Part shown: positions 36,107 to 44,604 of the stretch, in pieces | How positions within the stretch are numbered: position 1 is the stretch's first letter | How the letters are laid out: each line of letters opens with the position of its first letter | NCBI RefSeq assembly: GCF_004138335.1 | Contig: NZ_RYFW01000003.1 | Location: 1-64,000 of the forward strand | Direction: 5' to 3' | Length of the DNA stretch: 64,000 nt | Source: Peristeroidobacter agariperforans | GTDB taxonomy: Bacteria > Pseudomonadota > Gammaproteobacteria > Steroidobacterales > Steroidobacteraceae | Made by a program: the position numbers and the translations under genes | Notes under the pieces: generated by a model | What the model was told of the DNA's origin: nothing | Database searches by the model: none | What the model saw: the letters and a program-made list of their open reading frames with translations, nothing else

Positions 36107-36793
36107 TTACAGCGGGCGTCGAGTCGAGCTCGTCGGAATAGCCGAGCGGTCGCTGTTGGTCGCTGCGCGCCCGTCGTCGATTTCATCAGCACCGGTGACG
36201 CCCACGTCGCTGGAACCCCGCGTCACCTCGCCGCTGAATTCCGGCCTGACGACTTTCGCAGAGGCGCGTGAGTCCTTGGGAACGCTGGCTTCGCTCGTGG
36301 AGCTCACGTCGGTTGCGCCGGATTCTTCGAGCGCTCGCTTGGCACGCGAACGTTCGTCGCCACTCTCTGTGTGCACCGAAATCAGAATATTGCCTGCTCG
36401 AATCTTCCCTTCGTACTGCTTGGCCTCCAGTTCAGGAATGCCCAGTCCGACCAGGGCGCCGATGAGTCCACCGGTTGCGCCGCCAATGGCCGCGCCACTG
36501 AGGGCACCCATGATGGGGCCAGCCGCTATCAAAGGTCCGACGCCGGGAATAGCCAGCGCGCCGATGCCTGCGAGCAGTCCCAGGGTGCCGCCGACGCCCA
36601 TACCCGCGAGTCCGCCGGTCGTCGCGCCCTCGGGGGCTTTGGTGTTCTTTTCATGGGCGAAGTCGCGTGTGCCTGCCTTGTCCGGGAAGAGTACCGAGAT
36701 GTCGGAAGTCTCGATGCCCAAGGATTGAAGCCGGGTGACAATGGATTCGGCCTGCTCAGGGGTGCTGGCAATGCCATAGACTGCGTTCTTCAT
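36107..36793 (-). CDS. General stress protein 17M-like, glycine-zipper protein
   Basis: 228 residues. N-terminal domain (about 1-50, VYGIASTPEQAESIVTRLQSLGI) matches the GSP17M/YflT-type fold; centre (about 58-120) is a glycine/alanine-zipper hydrophobic region that may insert in membranes; the tail is polar and low-complexity. GAGG lies seven bases before ATG 36793. It follows a BON gene by 43 bp and is probably in one operon with it. Confidence 0.75.
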   Translation of the reverse strand: MKNAVYGIASTPEQAESIVTRLQSLGIETSDISVLFPDKAGTRDFAHEKNTKAPEGATTGGLAGMGVGGTLGLLAGIGALAIPGVGPLIAAGPIMGALSGAAIGGATGGLIGALVGLGIPELEAKQYEGKIRAGNILISVHTESGDERSRAKRALEESGATDVSSTSEASVPKDSRASAKVVRPEFSGEVTRGSSDVGVTGADEIDDGRAATNSDRSAIPTSSTRRPL

Positions 36794-36836
36794 AAAGATT
36801 CCTCGATGATTAAAAAAATTCAGGTGCGGCTTCGGC

Positions 36837-37229
36837 TCAGCGAGCAACGGAAATCTCGTTGCGTACCTGCTTGCCTGTCGCTGCCTTCATCGCCAGCGCT
36901 TCCACACGCTTCTTCTCGTCGGCGCTCTCAACCGGCCCGCGCAGGGTTACGACATCTCCATCGGTAACGATCTTGATGTTGTGCGCTGACGTCGATAGCG
37001 ACTTGTCGTCCAGCACGGCTCTGCGAATGCCGGCGGTCACTTCAATCGCGTCCTTGTCGTTCGATTGATCGACTGGGGTCTTCGCATCCGTGTTCCGGTC
37101 TGTCGCGTTCGACCTGGTGTTGTCGGCCGCTTCGCGCTTGGTTGCCGACTCGGTCGTCTGCGCATTCACTGCGGTGACTGTGAGGAGCCCGGCAAGTAGT
37201 GCGGTCGAAAATGAAAATGGCTTGAACAT
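36837..37229 (-). CDS. Periplasmic BON-domain protein
   Basis: 130 residues: signal peptide (about 1-23, AVNAQ), a polar linker, and one BON domain (ITAGIRRAV-like EVTAGIRRAVLDDKSLSTSAHNIKIVTDGDVVTLRGPVES). GAGG eight bases before ATG 37229. OsmY-like envelope stress protein. No dyad or TATCTA promoter was seen upstream. Confidence 0.85.
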   Translation of the reverse strand: MFKPFSFSTALLAGLLTVTAVNAQTTESATKREAADNTRSNATDRNTDAKTPVDQSNDKDAIEVTAGIRRAVLDDKSLSTSAHNIKIVTDGDVVTLRGPVESADEKKRVEALAMKAATGKQVRNEISVAR

Positions 37230-37347
37230 GGAGAGGTCCTCGCGGATGGCTGAGATCGAGATGACCGCATGGAGAACCTCCCGTGAGCCGGACTAACGGC
37301 CGGCAAGAGACGAAGTTCCTGCTGCGCACTGACTGGCGGCGCGGCCG

Positions 37348-37384
37348 AATGTTTGTTCCTCGAGTAGATGTTTGTTCCTCGAGT
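37348..37384. repeat. 19-bp tandem duplication
   Basis: ATGTTTGTTCCTCGAGTAG occurs twice in tandem (the second copy lacks the final G), in the intergenic region upstream of the hemerythrin gene. Confidence 0.85.
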
Positions 37385-37554
37385 ATTAGCGCAGCGGCTC
37401 ATTTATTTCGTTGTAGTAATCCGCTGTCGGTCGGGCGCGGTCCGCGCAGGAGATCAGTCGAACGCTGTTTTAATCGTCGCCCGGGGGCCTTATTCAGGAA
37501 CTACTCCGCCGCGCTCGCCTTTCTATAGGCCAGCCAATATTCAGGAGCCAGCCC

Positions 37555-38133
37555 GTGGTCAAGCAGTCGAAGTCGAGTCAGAAGTCGAAGCCGCAAGCGC
37601 AAGCGAAGGAAGCCGTTGCGGCTGCGAATGCAGTCGAGCTGCTGACGGCGGAACATGGAGAGGTCGCTGAGCTGTTCGACACGTTCGAATCCGCCGACAC
37701 AGCCGAACAGCAAGGCCTGGCGGAGCAGATCTGCCGCAAGCTCACGGTGCACGCGCAGATCGAAGAGGAGATTCTCTATCCCGCCGCCAAGGATTTGCTC
37801 GAGGATGACGACGTGGATCTGGTCAACGAAGCCGCCGTCGAACATGCGACCGTCAAAGACCTGATCGTCAAGCTCGAGGACATGGATGCCACCGACGAGT
37901 TCTACAAGGCGACCGTGACAGTCCTGGGCGAGTACGTCAAACACCACGTCGAAGAGGAAGAAACAGAACTGTTTCCTCTGCTTCAGGACAGCGATCTGGA
38001 CCTGGAGGCGATGGGGGTCGAACTAGCGGGCCGCAAGCAGGAACTCATGGCTGAGCTCGGTACCGACATGGCAGCCATCCCTGGAAAGCGAACAGAGCGA
38101 GACGTGCGTGATCCCGTGCAGGCAGGACGTTAG
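37555..38133 (+). CDS. Hemerythrin HHE-domain protein
   Basis: 192 residues with a four-helix hemerythrin domain (about 25-145). Likely iron ligands H34, H66 and E70 (HAQIE), H97, H130/H131 and E135. Such proteins bind oxygen, NO or store iron in stress conditions. Basic lysine/glutamine N-terminus and charged C-terminus. Start GTG 37555 with GGAG seven bases upstream. Confidence 0.88.
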   Translation: MVKQSKSSQKSKPQAQAKEAVAAANAVELLTAEHGEVAELFDTFESADTAEQQGLAEQICRKLTVHAQIEEEILYPAAKDLLEDDDVDLVNEAAVEHATVKDLIVKLEDMDATDEFYKATVTVLGEYVKHHVEEEETELFPLLQDSDLDLEAMGVELAGRKQELMAELGTDMAAIPGKRTERDVRDPVQAGR

Positions 38134-38320
38134 CGCTCCGTCCACAGCCGACGCCATCGTTCGTGATCCAGCCGACGCAGGGCCCCCATATTCCTGGGGC
38201 CGATCTCATCGATTCCCGAAAAGCTCGCCACCGCGCGCGATGCGGGCTCGCGCCGGATGCAGCATCGGGTAAGGCGAGCGATTGGTGACTTTACAGCACG
38301 CTTCACACGCATTCTTCATC

Positions 38321-38932
38321 TCACGCAACCGCCGCTACACCAGTGCACATGAACAATTGTCGTGAGACGCGCCCCGCGGTCATGTGGCCGCATCCACGAG
38401 GATCTCTGGAGTGGCGTGTCACATGGGAGTAGCCATGCAGTTCTCCGTTCTTCAGCTGCAGCGCCTCGATCACAGTAACGCCCCAGAAGACCGAACCGTT
38501 AGCGCGGCGATACCATCCCTCGCGGGTATCCGCGCCGAGAATGGATGCGATCTTTAGCTGCCGATCGGCTCGCTGGAGCGCCACGTCCGCTGCAGGATAG
38601 AACTGTGACACGTGAGTGCCGATGACTCTGTGATCGAACATTGCCGCACCAGGCAGATTGTCGTGCCAGGCGACGACCATCCCGCGGCTGTCCAGTATGG
38701 CGATAGAACAATGGTCACCACGCTCCAGGCTGGTCGCATGCATTCGGGTACCTTGCCTGATCAACAGGCGTTGCGCCCAGGCTTGCGGTCCAGGATGCCG
38801 GCGAGTCATGGCTACGATCGGCAGTCGGAAGTGATGGTGTTGGCGCGTGCGCTGGGATTCCAGAGATACGGAGATCGAGCGACTGGCCGCTTTCAGTACA
38901 TGACGCAGTCGGCGCGATAGGTGGTTCAGCAT
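38321..38932 (-). CDS. Solo PAS-domain protein (paralogue C)
   Basis: 203 residues, one PAS domain (about 75-170: HCSIAILDSRGMVVAWHDNLPG ... GSVFWGVTVIEALQLKNGELHGYSHV). Closer to paralogue D at 40892 than to A and B, sharing AWHDNLP/SWHDNLP and HVSQFYPAADVAL. No output domain. I start at ATG 38932 because GGAG is six bases upstream; longer frames are unsupported. Controlled by a TATCTA-type promoter, not the dyad. Confidence 0.78.
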   Translation of the reverse strand: MLNHLSRRLRHVLKAASRSISVSLESQRTRQHHHFRLPIVAMTRRHPGPQAWAQRLLIRQGTRMHATSLERGDHCSIAILDSRGMVVAWHDNLPGAAMFDHRVIGTHVSQFYPAADVALQRADRQLKIASILGADTREGWYRRANGSVFWGVTVIEALQLKNGELHGYSHVTRHSRDPRGCGHMTAGRVSRQLFMCTGVAAVA

Positions 38933-39029
38933 GGATAGCTCCGCTTGAGTGAGACGGTAGGGGTGCCGCCGCCGTGTCATTGCGGATGCGATAGTCGGGC
39001 CGGAGTGAGCGGTGGGCCGAGCTGAGGCC

Positions 39030-39058
39030 ACTATGCGCCTGGCTGGCGCATATAGATA
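39030..39058 (-). promoter_or_regulatory. TATCTA-type promoter for PAS paralogue C
   Basis: Minus strand TATCTA (39058-39053), 17-bp gap, CATAGT (39035-39030). Confidence 0.5.
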
Positions 39059-39164
39059 CATAAAACGTTCAGCGGCGCGATTTTCTCGACGGCGGCTGCT
39101 CTTTTCTGAACGCCCTGTGGAATCCGGAAATGGCGCCAAGAACGCGGTCTACAGAATATTCACC

Positions 39165-39193
39165 TATCTAAACGCGGTGGATGCGCGCACACT
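39165..39193 (+). promoter_or_regulatory. TATCTA-type promoter for the gene at 39289
   Basis: TATCTA (39165-39170), 17-bp gap, CACACT (39188-39193). Confidence 0.55.
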
Positions 39194-39288
39194 GCATGGA
39201 GCTACTGCTTGTTGCAGTCACCACGGTCGGCCTGCTCTATGGTCGGGGGTGCGCAGCATAGGAACAAGTAGCGCAGAGGAGTACGACG

Positions 39289-39615
39289 ATGACTTTCGAT
39301 AGACATCCTTACCAGCCGTCCGCCATTCTCCATGACAGTCCCGTGGAGCGCCGCCTGCAAGTTCAAAGAGCTGAGCAGGAACGCGCGGCGCTGCGGGAAA
39401 GCGAGCTGGAACATCAGGCATCGCCCGGGAAGGAACCGCGCGAGCGCATCGAAATCTGGGAGCGGCTGCATGCCTTGCGCCTGCCACGCACACCTGACCA
39501 CCTGCTGCTCACGGTAATCGCTACCCAGACTCGCCTGACAGTCGCTCAGGTGCGCGAGGAACAGCGTCGCAGAGTTGCACGGTCCGTACCGTCCGAAGCC
39601 GGTGCTCCAACGTAG
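39289..39615 (+). CDS. Hypothetical protein of the TATCTA regulon
   Basis: 108 residues, highly charged and helical (VERRLQVQRAEQERAALRESELEHQ), then a more ordered end (LPRTPDHLLLTVIATQTRLTVAQVREEQ). No family recognised. GAGGAG lies seven bases before the ATG. Its promoter is one of the best TATCTA copies. Confidence 0.7.
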   Translation: MTFDRHPYQPSAILHDSPVERRLQVQRAEQERAALRESELEHQASPGKEPRERIEIWERLHALRLPRTPDHLLLTVIATQTRLTVAQVREEQRRRVARSVPSEAGAPT

Positions 39616-39642
39616 GAGCTACGCTCCGAGATCAAGGAGTCG

Positions 39643-39870
39643 TCATTTCGGTCTCTTGCCCATGCGGCGCTGATTCAAACGCTCGACCATCGCTTCGACT
39701 TGCGAGAGTACGTCAACGTGCTTGCCTGCTCGCAGTCCTGCAATGGTATTCGTACCTTGGGAAATCACATATCGATGCCACATCGAATCGCTGCCGTCCG
39801 GCGCGGGTGCGCGAACGAGCTCATCGATGCGGAAAGGCTGTTCGATCGACGATGTTTCAAGCTTGATCAT
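39643..39870 (-). CDS. Hypothetical protein downstream of the RRM gene
   Basis: 75 residues from ATG 39870, mixed composition with a helical end (VDVLSQVEAMVERLNQRRMGKRPK). The frame stays open to 39924, but that stretch is the hairpin at 39896-39925, so the shorter form is preferred. Probably co-transcribed with the RRM gene. No family recognised. Confidence 0.5.
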   Translation of the reverse strand: MIKLETSSIEQPFRIDELVRAPAPDGSDSMWHRYVISQGTNTIAGLRAGKHVDVLSQVEAMVERLNQRRMGKRPK

Positions 39871-39895
39871 CGGGCCCTGCACTTCGCCTATGAGC

Positions 39896-39925
39896 GATGG
39901 CCCGGGACCGAAGTCCCGGGCCATC
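39896..39925 (-). terminator. Perfect 13-bp hairpin with UUCG loop
   Basis: GATGGCCCGGGAC, TTCG, then the perfect complement, five bases after the RRM stop codon. No T-run follows, so it may stabilise or attenuate the RRM mRNA rather than fully terminate. Confidence 0.65.
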
Positions 39926-39930
39926 CCGAA

Positions 39931-40203
39931 TCACCAGCGTCGTTGGCTGCCGCCGCCACGAGGTTTGTCCTGCGCCTCATTGACCTTGAGTGCGCGGCCG
40001 CCCATGTCCTGGCCGTTCAAGCCCTGAATTGCGCGTGCTGCGTCGGTGCGAGGCATTTCGACAAATCCGAATCCGCGAGGCTGGCCGGTGTCGCGATCAT
40101 TGATCAATGCAACCGATTCGACCACGCCATGTTGTGAGAACAGCGTGCGTAAGCTGTCTTCCGTGACGGAAAAGGGCAGATTGCCAACGTATATCTTGCT
40201 CAT
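39931..40203 (-). CDS. RRM RNA-binding protein
   Basis: 90 residues, one RNA recognition motif with RNP2 IYVGNL (4-9) and RNP1 RGFGFVEM (43-50), followed by a short Gly/Arg tail (KPRGGGSQRRW). Such single-RRM proteins are often cold-induced. A leader of up to 180 bp precedes the gene on the minus strand, which would suit cold-shock regulation, though I could not identify a fold. Confidence 0.92.
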   Translation of the reverse strand: MSKIYVGNLPFSVTEDSLRTLFSQHGVVESVALINDRDTGQPRGFGFVEMPRTDAARAIQGLNGQDMGGRALKVNEAQDKPRGGGSQRRW

Positions 40204-40426
40204 TCGTAACTCTCCAAAGAATGCGTTCGATCGAATCGAAAGAACGTTGGTAGACGTGACAGCGTCGATGAAGCTGCCTGCAAGGTTCGAGAACGATTCG
40301 ATTTAGATCGAGTGGTCGAGAAGCGCCGGGCGGCGGTGACCAGACTAAGATAAAGAGAAAGGTTACGAGCCGAAGTCACTATACATGCTGATTGACGCGC
40401 GCGCTCGATTTTCTTCCGGGCCGTGC

Positions 40427-40882
40427 TTACTGCGAATCTCTGAACGCGATCGTGAATGCTCCGCGACGCGCAAATTCGCTGAAGCTCTGCAATTGTGCAT
40501 ACAACGATTGCTCGGCGAGCGTCCCGCTCGCACCCTGCAATTGGGCGTGCGTTCGGAGCATACCTGCGATGAACGGCGACCGCCTCGCTCGATCCAGCGC
40601 AGCAACCCATTGTGCGCAGTCATCGACTTCGACACGCTTGCTGTCCTGACTGTCGCCGGGGTGATAGTCATGTTTGATCGGGTTGAGTCGCGCGCGCTCG
40701 CCTTGCTGGGGCAGGTAGGTGGTTCCCGCGGGGTGCCACCCGAACGTGCGGCCGAGATCGCGGATGAAATTCCAGTCTGCCAGAGAGCAGATGAACAGTT
40801 CATCGCCGCTGGTTCTGGACAGCTCCACGACGGTGCCCGCTTGCACTGTCTCCTGCTGATTCCTGCGCTGCTGCGAGCTCAT
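40427..40882 (-). CDS. Hypothetical protein in the PAS-D operon
   Basis: 151 residues, starting nine bases after the stop of PAS paralogue D, so co-transcribed with it. Looks globular (DELFICSLADWNFIRDLGRTFGWHPAGTTYLPQQ, then a helical half). No signal peptide and no family recognised. Confidence 0.68.
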   Translation of the reverse strand: MSSQQRRNQQETVQAGTVVELSRTSGDELFICSLADWNFIRDLGRTFGWHPAGTTYLPQQGERARLNPIKHDYHPGDSQDSKRVEVDDCAQWVAALDRARRSPFIAGMLRTHAQLQGASGTLAEQSLYAQLQSFSEFARRGAFTIAFRDSQ

Positions 40883-40891
40883 GTCGTCGCA

Positions 40892-41521
40892 CTACGCCGG
40901 TATGGCGAGATCTGTCGCGTGCTGTAGTTCTGCTCGAAGTGGGCGGGCGAGATGTTGTGCCGGCGCGCGCACGAACCGCGTCACGTGCGAATACCCCAGC
41001 AGTTCGTCGTCGCTCAGCAGGATGCTCTGCATGATGGTCACTCCCCAGAATATTTCTCCGGCGGGCCGGCGTCGCCAACCGCGCTGCGTATCCACGCCGT
41101 ATTCAGCTGCAATCGCCAAGTGGCGAGCGGGGACGTGTAACGCAACATCATCAGCCAGATAGAACTGCGACACATGGCGGCTCAGGACGCCAGGATCGTA
41201 GGGACGGGCACGTGGCAAGTTGTCGTGCCAGGAAATCACGATGCCTCTCGCATCGAGGATTGCTATGGCGCTGCGCTCGTTCCGATGCAGGCTTGCACTG
41301 TGAATCTGCTCGCCTCGTGCCGCCAGCACGCGGTGGCGCCAATCATCGCGGCTCTGCGAAGCGATGTTCGCATTAGAGATTGAGGGAATGGTCCAGAGAC
41401 CTGCGGAAGTTCCGATGCTTTCGAGATCGATTCGTCGGATTGTTGCGGGAGGCCGTCGAGCTATTCCGCTCGCTCGGGCTGGCGCGCGATCGACGCCCCA
41501 ATGCAATCTGAAGATGTTCAT
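40892..41521 (-). CDS. Solo PAS-domain protein (paralogue D)
   Basis: 209 residues: variable N-terminus, then one PAS domain (about 90-185: RSAIAILDARGIVISWHDNLPR ... GEIFWGVTIMQSILLSDDELLGYSHV). Nearest relative is paralogue C. No output domain. The ATG at 41521 has GGAG five bases upstream, better than the longer frame. TATCTA-type promoter 140 bp upstream. Confidence 0.78.
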   Translation of the reverse strand: MNIFRLHWGVDRAPARASGIARRPPATIRRIDLESIGTSAGLWTIPSISNANIASQSRDDWRHRVLAARGEQIHSASLHRNERSAIAILDARGIVISWHDNLPRARPYDPGVLSRHVSQFYLADDVALHVPARHLAIAAEYGVDTQRGWRRRPAGEIFWGVTIMQSILLSDDELLGYSHVTRFVRAPAQHLARPLRAELQHATDLAIPA

Positions 41522-41658
41522 GAAGTCTCCGGCATTAAAGGAAGCGCGCGAGGAGAGGGTAAGCTCGGCCACGTCTCGAGCGACACGCAGCGCTGCGCGG
41601 GTGGTGGCCGGAGATTCTTGCCACCGGCTGAATGCGGATGACTCCGCAATCTCGAAGC

Positions 41659-41687
41659 AGTGTGCGCCCTGCCGGTATAAATAGATA
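41659..41687 (-). promoter_or_regulatory. TATCTA-type promoter for PAS paralogue D
   Basis: Minus strand TATCTA (41687-41682), 17-bp gap, CACACT (41664-41659). Confidence 0.55.
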
Positions 41688-41799
41688 CAGACAGATCAAT
41701 AAATCGCGCCGTAGGCGGCCGGCTACGCCAAGTCTGCTGGGACGTGCTTGCCAACGGTAGTAGGCTGCGCGCCCTCTTTCTTCGAGCAGAGATGACTAT

Positions 41800-42015
41800 A
41801 TGGATTGGATCTTGGTAGAGAACAACTGGGCGCAGTTCCAGGGTACGGTGAAGGCGCGCTGGCTGAAGCTCGATGGGCAGCAGTTGCAAGCGATCGCGGG
41901 CAAGCGAGCCTCGCTGCTCAGCGCGATCCAGGAGGTTTACGGCATCAACCGTAGCGAGGCGGAACGAGAGATCCGCGCATTCGAGGCACGTAACAAAAGC
42001 TATCGGCCAAAGTAG
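41800..42015 (+). CDS. CsbD-family stress protein
   Basis: 71 residues with the CsbD/YjbJ pattern (NWAQFQGTVKARWLKLDGQQLQAIAGKRASLLSAIQEVYG). Members accumulate in stationary phase and general stress; mechanism unknown. No clear copy of either promoter motif upstream. Confidence 0.85.
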   Translation: MDWILVENNWAQFQGTVKARWLKLDGQQLQAIAGKRASLLSAIQEVYGINRSEAEREIRAFEARNKSYRPK

Positions 42016-42080
42016 CGGCTGACCCGATCCCCAGCGATCAGTGCGCAGTTGAGCGTACGCAGGTTCCAAATATATTTGTG

Positions 42081-42109
42081 TATCTAAAGCTGGCGGAAAC
42101 GCGCACACT
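42081..42109 (+). promoter_or_regulatory. TATCTA-type promoter for the gene at 42187
   Basis: TATCTA (42081-42086), 17-bp gap, CACACT (42104-42109), with AAATATATTT upstream in the same register as at 9187. The leader downstream also resembles that of the gene at 9245. Confidence 0.55.
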
Positions 42110-42186
42110 GGTGGTCGATTCTTATCGTGGAGAAATGGCTTGCGTATTTGTTGGCTTGTCGCCGCCAACGCCGCTGGAGAAGACGA

Positions 42187-42465
42187 ATGCAATACACTCC
42201 AGAGCTACTCGTGATCCAGCGAGGCATCAACGAATCCATCGCAGAGGATCTTCGGCGCGCCCTCGAGTTCATGGACCTGTCCAGCCACGCCCGCGACCAC
42301 GCGACCAAGCGAAAGTACTACAAGAAGGCGCGCATGGCTCATGACGCCGCGGATCAGCTTCTCAGGCGGAAGTTGCCAGCTTCGCCGAGCGCCCGTGCGG
42401 AGTTGGGAGCCGCGATCGCGAAACTCAGGTCTCGTTTAGTGGCGTACGAGAGCGTGCATTCCTAG
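42187..42465 (+). CDS. Hypothetical helical protein of the TATCTA regulon
   Basis: 92 residues, helical and basic (ESIAEDLRRALEFMDLSSHARDHATKRKYYKKARMAHDAADQLL). GGAG lies about seven bases before ATG 42187; the frame is open back to 42127 but that part matches the shared leader. No family recognised. Confidence 0.68.
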   Translation: MQYTPELLVIQRGINESIAEDLRRALEFMDLSSHARDHATKRKYYKKARMAHDAADQLLRRKLPASPSARAELGAAIAKLRSRLVAYESVHS

Positions 42466-42499
42466 ATTTGCGCCGTGCGCGCTTGCGACGGTGCGGCAG

Positions 42500-42800
42500 C
42501 GTTCACGGTTCGCCAGATGATGCAGAGGGCGTAGCCTTAGAGGTCGCTGCTCCTTCGAGACATGTCCGCTCGCAAACAAAAACGGAATGTGGCGGTCGCG
42601 AAGTGCCGCAGCTATTGGCAGTGATCGCTCTCCGTCTCGAACATGGATGTCCAGCACCGCACCGTCGATTGTCGAAGCTTCGATCAGCTCTAGAGCGCTC
42701 GCCACCGTGGCTGAGGGGCCAACGACTTGCCAGCCTGCATCGACAATCTGTATCGCAGTCTCGCAGGCACAAGCAGTTGAATTTGCGCTCGGCAAGCGAT
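42500..42800 (-). pseudogene. Receiver-domain remnant
   Basis: A minus-strand frame includes a receiver middle (DAGWQVVGPSATVASALELIEASTIDGAVLDIHVRDGE ... ALRDRHIPFLFASGHVS) with the phospho-site region LDIHV. The N-terminal VLIVED part and the C-terminal KP loop are absent or out of frame. Decayed single-domain response regulator. Confidence 0.6.
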
Positions 42801-42946
42801 CGCAGGTTGCCATCCGGTGGCAGGTCGGACCGTCGTTCACGCGGTAACGCCTTGCCGCTCACCTGTGACGTGCGCATCGCCCCATGACAGCTTGGGTGTC
42901 GACGAAGGTGCCCTTGAAGGCGGGCTCGTGAACGAGCCTGTGAGGC

Positions 42947-44485
42947 TCACCAGGGCGCGGGTTTGTAATCTTTCAGGAACTGCCCCCAGACATGCGTGCC
43001 GGTTAGTCGGCCGACGAAGATCGGGTCGATGATGCGTGCAGCGCCATCGATGATGTCGAGCGGGGGCGAGAAGCCTTCCTGGGCCTTGCGGGCAGCATGC
43101 GCGGCGGGATCCTCATCGGTGACCCAGCCGGTGTCGACGGCATTCATGTGGATGCCGTCCTTCACGAAGTCCGGCGCGCTGGTGCGCGTCATCATGTTGA
43201 GCGCGGCCTTGGCCATGTTGGTGTGCGGATGTTTGTCGGTCTTGAAGGTTCGATAGAACTGACCTTCCATCGCGCTGACATTCACGATGTGCTTGTGCTG
43301 TCCAGGCGTGCGCATCATCAGTGACTTCAGGCGCGCGTTCAGGATGTAGGGTGCGATCGCATTCACCAACTGCACTTCCAACAATTCCGGTGTCTGCACT
43401 TCGTGTAACCGCAGTCGCCAGCTGTTCATCTCTCGCAAATCGATCTGCTGACGATCCTCATCGTAACGATGAGCAGGAAAGAGCGTTTCACCGCCACGAT
43501 AGTCCTCATCGAGGTAGTGTCGCTGCGAGAGGGCGGCGCTGTGGATCAACCCTTCAGCGGGGTTGTGGTGCGCAATCGAGAGAAGCGACCCGGCCTCGGG
43601 CTGCGCGGAGTCTCGCAACGTGCGGCACAACTGGTCGTGACCTGCCAGCGTGCCGCGCCAGGAAGCAGGCAGTGCACTAAACGCGGTCGCTTCGCGAGCC
43701 AGCAGATGCTGAAAGAAGTTCGCCGGCCGTCGCACGGTTTGACATGCGTTGTTGACGATATAGTCCAGCCGCGGCAATCGATCCGCCAAATAGTGCGCGA
43801 ACAGCTCGACACTCGGCGTGTGCCGTAGATCTAGCCCGTGGATCTCCAACCGCTCATGAAATTCCGCGAAGTCGGCTTCCTGGGAATATCGATGGGCGGC
43901 ATCGATTGGAAACCGTGTCGTGACGATCACGTGCGCGCCGGCCCGCAGCAGCTTCAGCGACGCTTGATAGCCGATCTTGACTCGCGCACCGGTCACGAGT
44001 GCGTAGTGGCCGCTCAGATCCGCTGTCTGTTCACGCTTGGCATAGTTGAAGTCGCCGCACGTCTGGCACATGGAGTCGTAGTAGCGATGCAGTGTCGTGA
44101 ACGATTGTTTGCAGACATAGCAGTTGCGCTCGCGATTCAGCGTGGGCGCATCGACCGACGCAGCCCCCTCTGGTGGCGGTAGCCAGAGCGGCGTATAGAC
44201 TGAGGAGCGCCGCTGGGTGCGCAGGCCGGTCTGTTCGACGACCTTGCGGTCCTGCTCCTTGCGCGCGGACCGATCGGCCTTACGAAACGCTTTGGCCATT
44301 TTCACCAAGTCGTGACGCTCAGGTTTTGCGACCAGGCCGGCCAGTGTCAGCAACTCGCGGCGTTGCTCACGGGTGAGCTGTGTGAGATGCGAACGGTTGG
44401 CTTCGATCTCGCGCAGAACACGTATGCAGGTGAGTACGTCATCGGCAGGGAGCAGCGTAGCGGAGGCGGGGGCGGTAGGGTTCAT
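42947..44485 (-). CDS. SDR-family oxidoreductase with N-terminal zinc-like segment
   Basis: 512 residues. C-terminal part is a short-chain dehydrogenase (ALVTGARVKIGYQASLKLL cofactor loop, NNACQT, and a catalytic serine and distant YxxxK analogue that I could not place with certainty). The N-terminal 160 residues include CYVCKQSF...CQTCGDF, a four-cysteine probable zinc site, which is unusual for SDRs. Substrate unknown. Stands alone between gaps. Confidence 0.8.
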   Translation of the reverse strand: MNPTAPASATLLPADDVLTCIRVLREIEANRSHLTQLTREQRRELLTLAGLVAKPERHDLVKMAKAFRKADRSARKEQDRKVVEQTGLRTQRRSSVYTPLWLPPPEGAASVDAPTLNRERNCYVCKQSFTTLHRYYDSMCQTCGDFNYAKREQTADLSGHYALVTGARVKIGYQASLKLLRAGAHVIVTTRFPIDAAHRYSQEADFAEFHERLEIHGLDLRHTPSVELFAHYLADRLPRLDYIVNNACQTVRRPANFFQHLLAREATAFSALPASWRGTLAGHDQLCRTLRDSAQPEAGSLLSIAHHNPAEGLIHSAALSQRHYLDEDYRGGETLFPAHRYDEDRQQIDLREMNSWRLRLHEVQTPELLEVQLVNAIAPYILNARLKSLMMRTPGQHKHIVNVSAMEGQFYRTFKTDKHPHTNMAKAALNMMTRTSAPDFVKDGIHMNAVDTGWVTDEDPAAHAARKAQEGFSPPLDIIDGAARIIDPIFVGRLTGTHVWGQFLKDYKPAPW

Positions 44486-44604
44486 CTGGTAACGACGGGC
44501 GATGGGCGGGGCGCAGCGTATTGTCCGCAGGGATACGCGGACCGCAAGTCAATTGGCGCATGAGTTGATGAGGCCGAGCCGCGCCTTGCGGTCGAACTCG
44601 CCAA

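Noticed and set aside
38130-38312. 60-residue basic minus-strand open frame after PAS paralogue C
   Set aside because: No ribosome site and no recognisable content.
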